Below the pieces are notes generated by a model. That model searched no databases. It worked only from the letters and a program-made list of their open reading frames with translations, and was not told the origin of the DNA. DNA of 64,000 nucleotides from Sulfurimonas sp. UBA2011 (GTDB taxonomy: Bacteria > Campylobacterota > Campylobacteria > Campylobacterales > Sulfurimonadaceae). Below, piece after piece: positions 1 through 9,242 of the stretch. Numbering within the stretch: position 1 is the stretch's first letter; each line of letters opens with the position of its first letter. The position numbers and the translations under genes were made by a program. The stretch is from contig DDCH01000004.1 of NCBI GenBank assembly GCA_002335055.1, forward strand, positions 1-64,000, in the 5' to 3' direction.

Positions 1-94
1 GTTGCCTAGTTAGTTGTTTACTTTACTTTCTCCCTTACATATTTATTTACAAATAACTTATACAATATCATTTATATATTAATTTAGGATTTTT
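1..94. other. AT-rich leader upstream of ung
   Basis: Short AT-rich stretch at the left edge. An AGGAT-like ribosome binding site lies just before the ung ATG at 95. No convincing promoter or RNA gene is visible; the preceding gene lies outside the window. Confidence 0.4.
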
Positions 95-778
95 ATGACT
101 TTAAATAACGATTGGTCCCTCTTTTTAGATACAGAATTTCAAAAAGACTATTATATTAATTTACTTTCTTTTATTAAAAATGAGTATAAAAATAAAACTA
201 TTTATCCAAAAGAAAAAGATATATTTAGAGCTTTTAATTTACTTAGTCCTACTAAAGTAAAAGTTGTAATTATAGGTCAGGATCCTTACCATGGTCCAAA
301 TCAAGCGAATGGTTTAGCTTTTTCTGTTACTTCTAATGTTAAAGTACCACCCTCTCTAAAAAATATATATAAAGAGCTAGTTGATGATACTAACTGTGGT
401 ATACCAATAAATGGTAATCTGACTTCGTGGGCAGAGCAGGGTGTGTTACTTATAAACAGTGTGATGACAGTTGAAAAAGCAGCTGCTCATTCACATAAAA
501 ATAAAGGTTGGGAAGTTTTTACAGATAGTGTTATTAGAAAACTATCAAGTGAGAATGAAAAATTAGTATTCATTTTATGGGGTGGGCCTTCACAAAAAAA
601 AGAGCAACTAATAGATATATCTAAGCACCTAGTATTAAAAGCACCACACCCTTCACCTCTTTCTTCTTACAGAGGTTTTTTTGGTTCAAAACCATTTTCT
701 AAAACAAATGATTATCTAAAAATACATAATAAGAAAAAAATAAATTGGTGCCTTAGTTCACAACAAACTTTGCTATAA
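95..778 (+). CDS. ung: Uracil-DNA glycosylase (family 1)
   Basis: Removes uracil from DNA in the first step of base excision repair. The 227-residue product has the family usual length. It carries the water-activating motif GQDPYH at 61-66 (catalytic Asp63) and the C-terminal HPSPLS loop (His185) followed by the GFFGSKPFSKTN segment typical of family 1. The start has an AGGAT site a few bases upstream. The 3' end overlaps the tail of the convergent endonuclease-like gene by 26 bp, leaving no room for a separate terminator. Identity is very secure. Confidence 0.97.
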   Translation: MTLNNDWSLFLDTEFQKDYYINLLSFIKNEYKNKTIYPKEKDIFRAFNLLSPTKVKVVIIGQDPYHGPNQANGLAFSVTSNVKVPPSLKNIYKELVDDTNCGIPINGNLTSWAEQGVLLINSVMTVEKAAAHSHKNKGWEVFTDSVIRKLSSENEKLVFILWGGPSQKKEQLIDISKHLVLKAPHPSPLSSYRGFFGSKPFSKTNDYLKIHNKKKINWCLSSQQTLL

Positions 779-1757
779 CTGCTAAGTGATCTGAGTAACC
801 TTTACCTTTATGCACTCGAGGCTTTTTACGACTCATCTTCCATCTATTGATACTTTTACCATTAAAGAGATACTTGAGCTTATATGAGTGTATACTATTT
901 GTTTTATATTGTATACCCTCACGGTTTAAAAGGGATGGGGATATTAAAATATTGTCTAAAGCTTCTTTTTTGCCCCTATAGATATATGAGTATCTATTTT
1001 CTTCTTTTATATCATACCAAAGATTGTAAAATTCACCTTCTGGTAAGTTTGTTTTAGTAGATATATTTGTATGTTCTTTTGTCCCTAGTATATGGTTTAT
1101 ACCAGTTACACCATCTGTATCATTATGTTTTCTCTTTCTTTTAAAAAGGATATCCTCTTCATAGTGAGAATTAAAATCTCCAAGAACAATTATATTCTTA
1201 TCTAAACCTAACTCTTCTGTGCGTTTAAGAATTTTTTTTGCAGAAACAATTCGCATACTTTCTGGTCCTGATTTTGATTTCCAGTGGTTGACTAAAACAT
1301 ATAAGACTTGATTGTTGATTCTAAATTTAGCTTCTAATATATTTCTATACTTATAAGAAGCTTGAACTGCTATCTCGTGAGTATAAACAAAAGGAATTTT
1401 ACTGAGTATTGCTACTTTAATTGTTGTGTGTTTGTAGTTCGCTATTTTATAGTACTGATAGTATAGACCTTCTCTTTTAAGAGCAAATCTTAAATCTTTT
1501 AATGCCTGTTCTGACTCTATCTCTTGCAAACCAATAATGTCAGCATCAATGTCAGAAATCACTTTGGCTATGTTACGAAGTTTAATAGTATAATTTTTTT
1601 GATTCCATTGAGAATAGGAGTTTGGTATGTACTCCTTATACTCATGTCCATTTTTTTGTAAATCAAAGAGGTTCTCTACATTATATGTTGCTATTTTCAC
1701 TATTTGTGCTCCTTGTAGTAGGGATAAAAGAAAAGAGAAAATAACAAGTAGTTTCAC
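753..1757 (-). CDS. Exported endonuclease/exonuclease/phosphatase-fold protein
   Basis: 334 residues of the DNase I-like metal-dependent phosphoesterase superfamily. Motifs in order: ATYNVENLF near the N-terminus, IGLQEIE (metal-binding Glu), LVNHWKSK, VLGDFN (Asp and Asn of the active site) and a C-terminal SDHLAV. A hydrophobic leader (MKLLVIFSFLLSLLQGA) indicates export. The start is GTG, overlapping the TAG stop of the upstream oligopeptidase gene (TAGTG), so translation is probably coupled. The substrate (extracellular nucleic acid or a phospholipid or inositol phosphate) cannot be told from sequence. Confidence 0.8.
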   Translation of the reverse strand: MKLLVIFSFLLSLLQGAQIVKIATYNVENLFDLQKNGHEYKEYIPNSYSQWNQKNYTIKLRNIAKVISDIDADIIGLQEIESEQALKDLRFALKREGLYYQYYKIANYKHTTIKVAILSKIPFVYTHEIAVQASYKYRNILEAKFRINNQVLYVLVNHWKSKSGPESMRIVSAKKILKRTEELGLDKNIIVLGDFNSHYEEDILFKRKRKHNDTDGVTGINHILGTKEHTNISTKTNLPEGEFYNLWYDIKEENRYSYIYRGKKEALDNILISPSLLNREGIQYKTNSIHSYKLKYLFNGKSINRWKMSRKKPRVHKGKGYSDHLAVIAKFVVN

Positions 1758-3706
1758 TACTCTATGCCATTTAAGCGCAGTAGTTTAGTTGTATCTGGGT
1801 CTCTATGCATTAGTTCTTTGAAAAGTTCTTGCATACTTTTAGCACCACCACCATTTAGAATTACATCTAAGTAGTCTTGTGCTGTTTTGGACTCAAATAT
1901 ACCTTCATCAATTACAGAATAAAATACATCAGCACTTAAAACTTCTGCCCATTTGTAACTATAGTACCCTGCAGCATATCCACCAGCAAATATATGTGCA
2001 AATCCATTTTGAAATTTGTTATACTCAGGTGTCTTTATAAGTGCTGTTTTGGCTCTTATAGTATCAAGAATATTTTGTACTTCACTCTCTGTATAAACAC
2101 CATTATATACTTTTAGGTCAAAGATTGAAAACTCAAGTTGTCTGAGCATTCCCATAGCAGATAAGAAGTTTTTACTGCGAACTAGTTTATCTATCATCTC
2201 ATCTGAAATAGTCTCATTTGTTTTATAATGAGTTGCAAACATTTTAAGTACTTGTGGTTCATATGCAAAGTTTTCTAAAAACTGAGAAGGGAATTCAACT
2301 GCATCCCACTCAACACCATTGACTCCACTTACTTCGTTCTCTTTTACAGTTGAGAGTAAATGATGAATAGCATGTCCCATTTCATGAAACAGAGTAACTA
2401 CATCATCATGACGAAGTAAAGATGGGTTAGTATCACTAGAAGCTGGAAAATTACAAACTATAAATGCAGATGCAAGTTGTTCTTCACCTTTTTCATTTAA
2501 ACAGTGCGTTTGATAGTTATGCATCCAAGCACCACCACGTTTAGATTCTCTTGCTTCTAAGTCAAGGTATATTCTAGCTCTCAAAGTATCACCTACATAT
2601 ACATCGTATGAGAATGCTTTATCATGCCATAACTTTTCCTCTACTTTTTTAAACTTCATGCCAAATAGTTTATTTAAAAAATTAAACATTCCATTTACTA
2701 CACTTTTTTGCTCGAAGTAAGGTCTATACTCTTCTTCATCTATATTATACTGTGCTTTTTTGAGTTGTTCGCTATAAAAGGCCGTGTCAAAACTTTGTAA
2801 CTCTTTTGGGGCACTTTTTTGTAACTCACTGAGTTCTTTTTTTGCTTGAGTTCTGGAGTTTTTTAATAGGTTTTGTAAAAAGTCTAAAACTTCATCTTCA
2901 TTTTTTGCCATTTTACTTGAAAGGGAGTACTCAACATAGTTCTTAAAACCTAAAAGTTTACTCATTTCATCTTTTAAAGCAAGTAATTCTTCTATGATTT
3001 TTGCATTCTCTGGGGCACGTGATACATATGCCTTGTAAAGTTCCTCACGAATATTTTCATTTTTACCGTATGTCATATAAGCTATATATGAAGGCATTTG
3101 AAGAGTGAACTTGTATTTTGTTACACCTTCTTCTTCAAACTTTGCATTCTCAATCTCACTACTTGGCAGCCCATTTACATCTACTTCATCTGTAATTATA
3201 TATTTATAATCATTTGTAGCATTTAAAAGGTTTTGAGAAAAGTTATTTGTTAACTCGCTTTTTCTAATGTTAATCTCTTCAAGTCTTTTTTTAGTCACTG
3301 AATCTAAGTGTGCTCCGCTAAGCTCAAAGTGTTCAATGTTTAAAGATAAAACTCGTTTTTGCTCGTAGTTTAAACTCTCTTTTTCATTTATCTGTATCTC
3401 TTTATATACCTTATATATCTCTATATTTTGAGAAAGTTTGGTAGAGTACTCTGTAATGATAGGAAGACTCTTTGTATATACTTCTTGTGTCTTATCCGAA
3501 TTATTCACTGCGTTTAAGTGAGAAAGTGGAGTGAAAAAATGTTCAAGTTTTTCTTCCATCATCTGTAAAGGTTTTACAAAAGAGCTGTATGTTTTATTTG
3601 TCTCTTGTAGAAGTTCTTCAACTCTATTTGTATTTGTCTCTAGTATAGTTTGTAACTCTTGTATAAAATTGTCTAAATCACATTTAAACTTTAAAAATTC
3701 TGACAT
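1757..3706 (-). CDS. prlC: M3 family oligopeptidase (oligopeptidase A-like)
   Basis: Cytoplasmic zinc metallopeptidase that degrades short peptides, including cleaved signal peptides in other bacteria. The 649 residues include HEMGH at 441-445 (two zinc ligands and the catalytic Glu) and, about 26 residues later, VEFPSQ, whose Glu is the expected third ligand. There is no signal peptide. Length and the long helical N-terminal half match the PrlC/OpdA branch of M3 (around 650-680 residues) rather than oligoendopeptidase F. It lies 23 bp downstream of the serine protease gene and is probably in the same transcript. Confidence 0.9.
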   Translation of the reverse strand: MSEFLKFKCDLDNFIQELQTILETNTNRVEELLQETNKTYSSFVKPLQMMEEKLEHFFTPLSHLNAVNNSDKTQEVYTKSLPIITEYSTKLSQNIEIYKVYKEIQINEKESLNYEQKRVLSLNIEHFELSGAHLDSVTKKRLEEINIRKSELTNNFSQNLLNATNDYKYIITDEVDVNGLPSSEIENAKFEEEGVTKYKFTLQMPSYIAYMTYGKNENIREELYKAYVSRAPENAKIIEELLALKDEMSKLLGFKNYVEYSLSSKMAKNEDEVLDFLQNLLKNSRTQAKKELSELQKSAPKELQSFDTAFYSEQLKKAQYNIDEEEYRPYFEQKSVVNGMFNFLNKLFGMKFKKVEEKLWHDKAFSYDVYVGDTLRARIYLDLEARESKRGGAWMHNYQTHCLNEKGEEQLASAFIVCNFPASSDTNPSLLRHDDVVTLFHEMGHAIHHLLSTVKENEVSGVNGVEWDAVEFPSQFLENFAYEPQVLKMFATHYKTNETISDEMIDKLVRSKNFLSAMGMLRQLEFSIFDLKVYNGVYTESEVQNILDTIRAKTALIKTPEYNKFQNGFAHIFAGGYAAGYYSYKWAEVLSADVFYSVIDEGIFESKTAQDYLDVILNGGGAKSMQELFKELMHRDPDTTKLLRLNGIE

Positions 3707-3729
3707 AATTATTTGTTCCTTTTGTTTTG

Positions 3730-4818
3730 TTAATCTTCTTCATCGCGTTTTTGTACGATTGCTCCATACTCATTTATTAAAATATCATCATACTTATTTG
3801 AGAACTTTATGAGTCTCTCTATAGCAATTTTTCCCTCATCAAATGTTAGGGACGAGTCGACAATCAAGTAAGAAAGATAGATACTATTTTCACTTATAGA
3901 AAATTGTAAGTAGGAGAGTTCATCATTTTCTTTTAGCAGATAGTCATAAATCTTATCTATGTTTTGACTAGGGATAGCACAAAGTTTTGCATCTCCTATG
4001 ATAACACCATTTTCATAATAGTTTATATCTATACGTGCTGTTCCCTCATCTACTCTCCAAGAGGCTTGGGAACGTCGCGCTAGAGTTACGTTAATATCTA
4101 AAGAACTTAAGATGTCTTCTATCATTTTTGTAGGGCCTGTTGGATTATATCCCTTGCGTCTAAGTTTTGCAACTTCTAGTTTGACACCACACTTTGGACA
4201 ATAATCATGGTCAATATTTGTCTCTTGTATAAGGTTTTTACATGAAGGACATTTGATGATGTTTTCATCTTTTTGTGCTTTAAACGCAGTGAGTGCATCT
4301 TGAAGATAAAAGAAGGGCAGTGCAAAACCTAAATTGTTCGCATTCTGAATTATAAAAGTATTGACTCCTACAACTCTTCCCTCTATATTTAGTAACGGTC
4401 CACCACTATTTCCAGGGTTAATAGCAGCATCAATTTGAATATATTCTAAATCATCTTGAAGTCTTGATGCTCGTGAGACGATTCCCTCTGTCGCTGTATA
4501 GTTAAGACCATATGGATGACCAATTGCAACTACAGTATCCCCATCATTTACATGTTCATCAACTAATGTTAGAGCTGTAGTAGGTTGCTCAAACTTACAT
4601 TTGATAAATGCAAGGTCAAAAAATGGGTCATCGTAAATGACTGTAGCAATAATACGTGGAAGTTTTTTTGCACTTACTACAACTTTTTGAAGACCACCTA
4701 CTACATGAGAATTGGTGATAATAAGATCACCTATTATAAAACCGGTACCACTCCCATAAGGAGTCATTATTTGCATAATATTTTCAATCTGTTTTTCGAG
4801 GATAATTTGTGTATTCAT
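3730..4818 (-). CDS. Trypsin-like serine protease with zinc ribbon and YbjN-like tail
   Basis: 362 residues. The protease domain is at 20-180 with the Deg/HtrA-type triad His38 (NSHVV), Asp68 (FFDLAF) and Ser138 (NPGNSGGP). There is no signal peptide or transmembrane segment, and only 37 residues precede the active His, so cytoplasmic action is likely, unlike DegP. There is no PDZ domain. Instead a zinc ribbon (CPSC at 190-193, CPKC at 207-210) leads into a C-terminal domain of about 130 residues. That domain resembles YbjN or type III chaperone-like folds (my reading of the pattern, ending near DILINEYGA). It starts 3 bp after the 438-residue partner gene. Substrate unknown. Confidence 0.75.
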   Translation of the reverse strand: MNTQIILEKQIENIMQIMTPYGSGTGFIIGDLIITNSHVVGGLQKVVVSAKKLPRIIATVIYDDPFFDLAFIKCKFEQPTTALTLVDEHVNDGDTVVAIGHPYGLNYTATEGIVSRASRLQDDLEYIQIDAAINPGNSGGPLLNIEGRVVGVNTFIIQNANNLGFALPFFYLQDALTAFKAQKDENIIKCPSCKNLIQETNIDHDYCPKCGVKLEVAKLRRKGYNPTGPTKMIEDILSSLDINVTLARRSQASWRVDEGTARIDINYYENGVIIGDAKLCAIPSQNIDKIYDYLLKENDELSYLQFSISENSIYLSYLIVDSSLTFDEGKIAIERLIKFSNKYDDILINEYGAIVQKRDEED

Positions 4819-4821
4819 ATT

Positions 4822-6138
4822 TTAGGCCTCTTCAAAATCGAGATTTTTTAGCATAATATAATATGAATTAGAAAATTCATCTAAAGATGCAAAGTTTAAA
4901 CTCTCACCATCAATGACAAGTGATGCATATGTCTTTGAGGCTTCTTGAAGAACTTTTTTTATTTTATTTAAAATACTGCGTTTTGAAAGTTTTTTTGTTT
5001 GTATGTCATAAAGTCCAGTACAAGCCATATCTACAAAAAAAGAACTGTTTTGTACTTCTACCAAAATATGAAAAAGTTCTTTAAGGGTAGCATTCATTCC
5101 ATAGTTGTACAGGGAGTAAAAGGCTATATAGTTATAAATTGTAGGGATGACTTGTGGGTATCGATTATTTTTATACCAACGTATTTTATTTTGTGACTCG
5201 TTTATAAAAATAACTACATCATCGTAGGATGATTTGTCTATAGGGCTAAAAGTATATTTTGTTTGATAAAAATTCTGAGAAAACTCTGCATAACTTAGTT
5301 CTTTAAGTTCAAGAGTATACTTCTTGAGTTCTTCGTTTTTTGACTCAATGGTAGAATGCTCATTTGAAAAATACTCTAACACTTTTTTAGATAGTGCATG
5401 GTGTAGTTCACATTTTACTGAGAATAGATAGTCTATTTTAAAAAGTATATTTAGGTATAAAAAAGATTGCATTCCACTGTTATCATTTGATGGAAGGGTC
5501 AGAACTTTTTGCTCTAACTCATCTATCCATTGTATTAAATATTTGTATTTAATTTGTAATTGTTTCTCTTCTATCTTTTGTAAATGCTCTGTATCTTCAA
5601 GTTGGATATCTCTAAACTCACTTTTAATATGTTCTTTATCATACTCACCATTAATCGCTAATTCCCGTAGGGGAAAGTATATTTTTTGAGGTGAGAGACT
5701 AATATTATCTTGGTAGAGTTTTAGTTTTATGGATACGCCATCACTGAAGTAGTTTATATAAGTGAGTTGATAGTTTCGCTCTAAAAGGTAGCGTTTAATT
5801 GCAACAGTAGCCTCTGAACTCTTCATGATGTTTATCTCTGCATACAGACTTTCTTGTGTGACTGTACCATGAATCTTTGCGAGACCTTGATAAATTTCAA
5901 ACTTGAGTTCGCTATCTGTTTTGTTTAAAATAATATTGTTGTTTGATTGAGTATTGCTAAAGTTGATAAGTGATTGAAAAAATAGCTCATATCCATTTAA
6001 GATATCTTTTTTTTCAAAAGCTTCATATGAGAGTTTAAAAAGTTCTTCTTCATCTGGGGCAAGGGATCCATTTATACCTTTTCCAAAAGTAATAGAATAG
6101 TTGTTTTGTTTCTCTTGGAATAAATTAAACCAGCTCAT
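4822..6138 (-). CDS. Protein of unknown function beside the kinase and protease
   Basis: 438 residues with no recognised enzyme motif, signal peptide or membrane segment. The N-terminal 50 residues are helical. Residues 75-175 have an alternating pattern (repeated ELKFEIYQG, RYLLERNYQL and YFPLRELA segments) that I read as a YbjN/secretion-chaperone-like domain. The rest is charged and helical with possible coiled coil. It sits between the PP2C/kinase gene (73 bp upstream) and the serine protease (3 bp downstream), suggesting a shared task. A TATAAT box lies about 37 bp upstream of the start. The function cannot be named. Confidence 0.6.
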   Translation of the reverse strand: MSWFNLFQEKQNNYSITFGKGINGSLAPDEEELFKLSYEAFEKKDILNGYELFFQSLINFSNTQSNNNIILNKTDSELKFEIYQGLAKIHGTVTQESLYAEINIMKSSEATVAIKRYLLERNYQLTYINYFSDGVSIKLKLYQDNISLSPQKIYFPLRELAINGEYDKEHIKSEFRDIQLEDTEHLQKIEEKQLQIKYKYLIQWIDELEQKVLTLPSNDNSGMQSFLYLNILFKIDYLFSVKCELHHALSKKVLEYFSNEHSTIESKNEELKKYTLELKELSYAEFSQNFYQTKYTFSPIDKSSYDDVVIFINESQNKIRWYKNNRYPQVIPTIYNYIAFYSLYNYGMNATLKELFHILVEVQNSSFFVDMACTGLYDIQTKKLSKRSILNKIKKVLQEASKTYASLVIDGESLNFASLDEFSNSYYIMLKNLDFEEA

Positions 6139-6174
6139 AAACTCACTTTAAATATATATCTTTATTATATAGAT

Positions 6175-6180
6175 ATTATA
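6175..6180 (-). promoter_or_regulatory. Putative -10 box for the 438-residue gene
   Basis: A TATAAT on the minus strand lies in the 73-bp gap between the kinase gene and the 438-residue gene, with about 36 bp to the ATG at 6138. No clear -35 is visible, as is common for epsilonproteobacterial sigma-70 promoters. It would allow this gene and the downstream protease to be expressed apart from narK. Confidence 0.4.
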
Positions 6181-6211
6181 GTAAAAGAGTCTTAAAGTGT
6201 ATAACTTTAGT

Positions 6212-7849
6212 CTACTTAAGTAAGAAGTATAAAAGTAAGAAGTTTACAAAAGTCATACTACTAAAAGCTATCTTGTAAAATACAAGTGGTGATTTTTCTA
6301 TTAAAGAGGCACTTTTAATGAAGTATGGTTTTACTTTTGTTGGATTGTGTAACTCAAAATGCATCTCAGAGTAGTGAGAGTAACGCTCGTTTTTATCTAT
6401 GGCAATTGAACGCATAATGATACTGTCAAGCCAATTAGGAATATTTTTATTATAATAACTTGCTGGTTTAGCTTCTTTAAAACTTGGATTTTGAAAAGGT
6501 TCTATCTCTCCATAAGGATACTTTTCAGTAAGTGAGAGATAGAGTGTCACACCTATGGAAAAGATTTCAGTCGTTTCACTAATTACATCACCTAAAAAGC
6601 GCTCCGGTGCTAAATAACTTGGTGTTCCTACTTTAGAATCACTAGAAAAAATATCAGTAATACTTCCAAAATCAATGATTTTAAATTTTAAATTTTCATT
6701 ATTATCTTTTGATATCATAATATTTGGAGGTTTGATGTCTCCATGAATAAGGTCATACTTTACCAGGTATTGAGACATTTTTAAGAGTGTATTTGTTAGT
6801 TCTATCGAGTCATCTATTGTGATGTGTTTATGAGAGAGGTAGGCATCAAGGTCTTCACCTTTAAAGTGTTGCATTACATAATAACGTGCAGATCTATTTT
6901 TAGGAATAACTGCTTTTGGAAAAAAGTCAGCCTTAAGGCGTTTTGCATTCCAAGCCTCTTTAACAAAAAGGTCTAAACTCACTTCATCGTCGAGGGCATC
7001 AGTAGGCGCAAACTTTAAAACATAATCTTTTGTTTTTTTATGTACTAACCATGTTCTCTCATTTTGAATGAGAGCTTTTGTAAGTGTGTAGCCATCTATG
7101 ACTTGACCCTCTTTAAGACTTTTGGGTACATTGAGGTCTTGTTGTTTGAGTGTTGTAAGCTCATCTGCATTTAAGATACTAATTACAACTGCAGTAGTAT
7201 CATCTGGAAGATTGTCCTCTGTTAGTTTACTTGCTTTTCTTACTAAAGAGTGTGCTCCAAGGTTAATACATTGAGTAAGTTCTATTGTTGGTAAAACATT
7301 ATAGAGGCCATCACTACAAAGAAGGATTTTATCATCTTTTTCTATGATGTTTTCAAAGTAATAGGGCTCAATTATTGCATCTATACCTATAGCTTGAGTA
7401 AGTACATTCTCAAAACCAGGTTCATCCATAGAGTGGTCTTTAGAAAGTTGGTTGAGTATAGAGTTTCTGTATAGATAAACACGGCTATCACCTACATTTG
7501 CACCATATAAGCGGTTTCCTTGAATGACAACTATAGTGAGAGTAGTAACGAGTTCACTTGATTCGTAATTGACTTGAGATTCTTGGTAAAGAATAGAGTT
7601 AATAGAAACTATAAAAGATTTTATTGATTTTTCAATACTCCAAGATTTTGGGCGAATTTTGAAGTTATTCATAAGGTGTGTTGTTGTTCGTCTAGCTGCT
7701 GCAGCACCTTCCGTAGCACTTCCAACACCATCACAGACAACAGCTATAGTGAGATCACTAATAGTTTTTACATCATAAAAATCATCTCCAGTTAGTTCCT
7801 TACGTTTAGCAAGTGAAAAACCGGTGTATTTTATGTTAGTTGTATTCAT
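6212..7849 (-). CDS. PP2C phosphatase/Ser-Thr kinase fusion, membrane anchored
   Basis: 545 residues. The N-terminal PP2C phosphatase (about 1-235) has GDD near residue 21, VCDGVGSATEG at 38-48, GDSRVYLYR and a late DDTTAVVIS metal-site motif. It is followed by a Hanks-type kinase domain (about 255-515) with the Lys of VLKFAP, catalytic loop HGDIKPPN, IDFGS and LAPERF. The glycine loop is degenerate. A single C-terminal hydrophobic helix anchors it with both domains in the cytoplasm. Such fusions sit next to nitrate transporters in assimilatory nitrate clusters (for example beside nasA in Pseudomonas aeruginosa). The start is set at the ATG 4 bp after the narK stop; an in-frame GTG at 7867 is possible. 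Confidence 0.87.
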   Translation of the reverse strand: MNTTNIKYTGFSLAKRKELTGDDFYDVKTISDLTIAVVCDGVGSATEGAAAARRTTTHLMNNFKIRPKSWSIEKSIKSFIVSINSILYQESQVNYESSELVTTLTIVVIQGNRLYGANVGDSRVYLYRNSILNQLSKDHSMDEPGFENVLTQAIGIDAIIEPYYFENIIEKDDKILLCSDGLYNVLPTIELTQCINLGAHSLVRKASKLTEDNLPDDTTAVVISILNADELTTLKQQDLNVPKSLKEGQVIDGYTLTKALIQNERTWLVHKKTKDYVLKFAPTDALDDEVSLDLFVKEAWNAKRLKADFFPKAVIPKNRSARYYVMQHFKGEDLDAYLSHKHITIDDSIELTNTLLKMSQYLVKYDLIHGDIKPPNIMISKDNNENLKFKIIDFGSITDIFSSDSKVGTPSYLAPERFLGDVISETTEIFSIGVTLYLSLTEKYPYGEIEPFQNPSFKEAKPASYYNKNIPNWLDSIIMRSIAIDKNERYSHYSEMHFELHNPTKVKPYFIKSASLIEKSPLVFYKIAFSSMTFVNFLLLYFLLK

Positions 7850-7853
7850 TAGT

Positions 7854-9134
7854 TTATATTCTACCACCAGCAGAGATACCCCATGTGGTTCTCCATCTAG
7901 TTTTTACAACACTTAGGCCTGCAATTGCGATGAGTGTAACAGCTGCAAATATTAAAAATCCAACCATATAACCATCATAGGTATCCTTAGAATATCCAAG
8001 AGTTTTAATAAGTGCTGTACCACCTAGTCCACCTGCTGCTCCAACGATTCCAACCATAACTCCAATGTCTTTTCCAAAACGTTGTGGTACAAGTTGAAAA
8101 ACTGCTCCATTTGCCATACCTAAGTTTGCCATTGTTATAAAAAATACAACTATAACAATAGGAAAAGGAAGTGTAACAACGGCATTTGCAATAACCATTA
8201 CAGTTACTATACTAAAGAAAATATACAGAGCTTTAATCCCCCCTATCTTATCAGCGATACTTCCACCAATAGGACGAAGTATAGTTCCTGAAAAAATACA
8301 AAGAGCTCCAAAATACCCTGCCATAACTTTAATGTTGTCTTCTGCAAACCATGAGAGACCTATCTCATGCATTTCATCTGAGTATGTGTCTGTAAGATAA
8401 AGTTTTAAAAAGACTCCAAAACCTACAAATCCACCAAAACTAACGGCATAAAAAAGGTTAAACCACCATGTGTCTTTGTCTTTTAAAAGTTTCATATAGT
8501 CTTTTAGTTTTTTTGGATGTGTTTTATAAACATCGGCTGGTGCATCTTTTGCTAAAATTGCATATACGATGAAGAGTACTATTGCAAGCCCAGCTGCGAC
8601 TAAAAAGACTGATTGCCATCCATAATACTGAGCAATTTTTGGAGAGAAGATAAAACCCATAACAACACCAAAGTATGCTGCTCCTGCTATCCCAAGAACT
8701 AGACCTTGGAGTTTAGGTGGATACCACTGACCCGCTTGAGGAAGAGCAACGGCAAAAGATGCACCTGCGAACCCGAGAGTTAAAGCTACTCCAAGCAGTT
8801 GATTATATGTAATAGACTCACCTAAAAAATAAACTAGTAATAAAGATAAAATAACTATAAACTGTGATGTTAAGGCTGTTTTTTTAGCACCAAATTTATC
8901 CACACTAAAGCCAAGGACTATGCGTAGTAGTGCACCCGAGAGAATAGGTAATGACAGAAGTGTTGCTTTTTGACTTGTAGACATAATAAATCCCTGCATT
9001 GCAAAGGATTCTACTATCTCTGATGAGAGAGGACCTAAAATCGTCCAAATCATAAAACTTAAATCAAAATATATAAAGGCTGAAAATAGTGTTGGTGTGT
9101 GACCTTGCCCTTTGAGTGTATTAAATAATGCCAT
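7854..9134 (-). CDS. narK: NarK/NasA-type nitrate/nitrite transporter (MFS)
   Basis: 426-residue major facilitator protein with about 12 membrane helices. It has the glycine-rich nitrate signature segments of the NNP family (GFAGASFAVALPQAGQWYPP in the first half, GMANGAVFQLVPQRF and GAAGGLGG in the second). It imports nitrate, possibly exchanging nitrite. The start is set at the ATG preceded by an AGGGA ribosome binding site, giving MALFNTLKGQGHTPTLF. An upstream in-frame start would add 17 hydrophobic residues not expected in the family. The kinase/phosphatase gene begins 4 bp after its stop. Confidence 0.92.
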   Translation of the reverse strand: MALFNTLKGQGHTPTLFSAFIYFDLSFMIWTILGPLSSEIVESFAMQGFIMSTSQKATLLSLPILSGALLRIVLGFSVDKFGAKKTALTSQFIVILSLLLVYFLGESITYNQLLGVALTLGFAGASFAVALPQAGQWYPPKLQGLVLGIAGAAYFGVVMGFIFSPKIAQYYGWQSVFLVAAGLAIVLFIVYAILAKDAPADVYKTHPKKLKDYMKLLKDKDTWWFNLFYAVSFGGFVGFGVFLKLYLTDTYSDEMHEIGLSWFAEDNIKVMAGYFGALCIFSGTILRPIGGSIADKIGGIKALYIFFSIVTVMVIANAVVTLPFPIVIVVFFITMANLGMANGAVFQLVPQRFGKDIGVMVGIVGAAGGLGGTALIKTLGYSKDTYDGYMVGFLIFAAVTLIAIAGLSVVKTRWRTTWGISAGGRI

Positions 9135-9162
9135 TAAAGTCCCTAAAATAATATATAACGAA

Positions 9163-9168
9163 ATTATA
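9163..9168 (-). promoter_or_regulatory. Putative narK promoter -10 with adjacent inverted repeat
   Basis: A minus-strand TATAAT lies about 30 bp upstream of the narK ATG. Immediately beyond it, at 9172-9182, is GTAAT-T-ATTAC, a short inverted repeat where a regulator could bind. The regulator is not identified. Confidence 0.4.
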
Positions 9169-9242
9169 ATAGTAATTATTACCATACCATATATATTCGT
9201 GATTAACTTTTAATCATAATTGAGGTAGTTTATAATTTTAGA

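Noticed and set aside
3531..3812. Plus-strand open frame of 93 codons opposite the M3 peptidase start
   Set aside because: It lies opposite the M3 peptidase and serine protease coding regions, has a Cys/Ser/Phe-rich composition typical of antisense frames, and no ribosome binding site.
7854..9185. Longer narK start adding 17 hydrophobic residues
   Set aside because: The internal ATG at 9134 has an AGGGA ribosome binding site and gives the family N-terminus; the extra segment lies in the promoter region.
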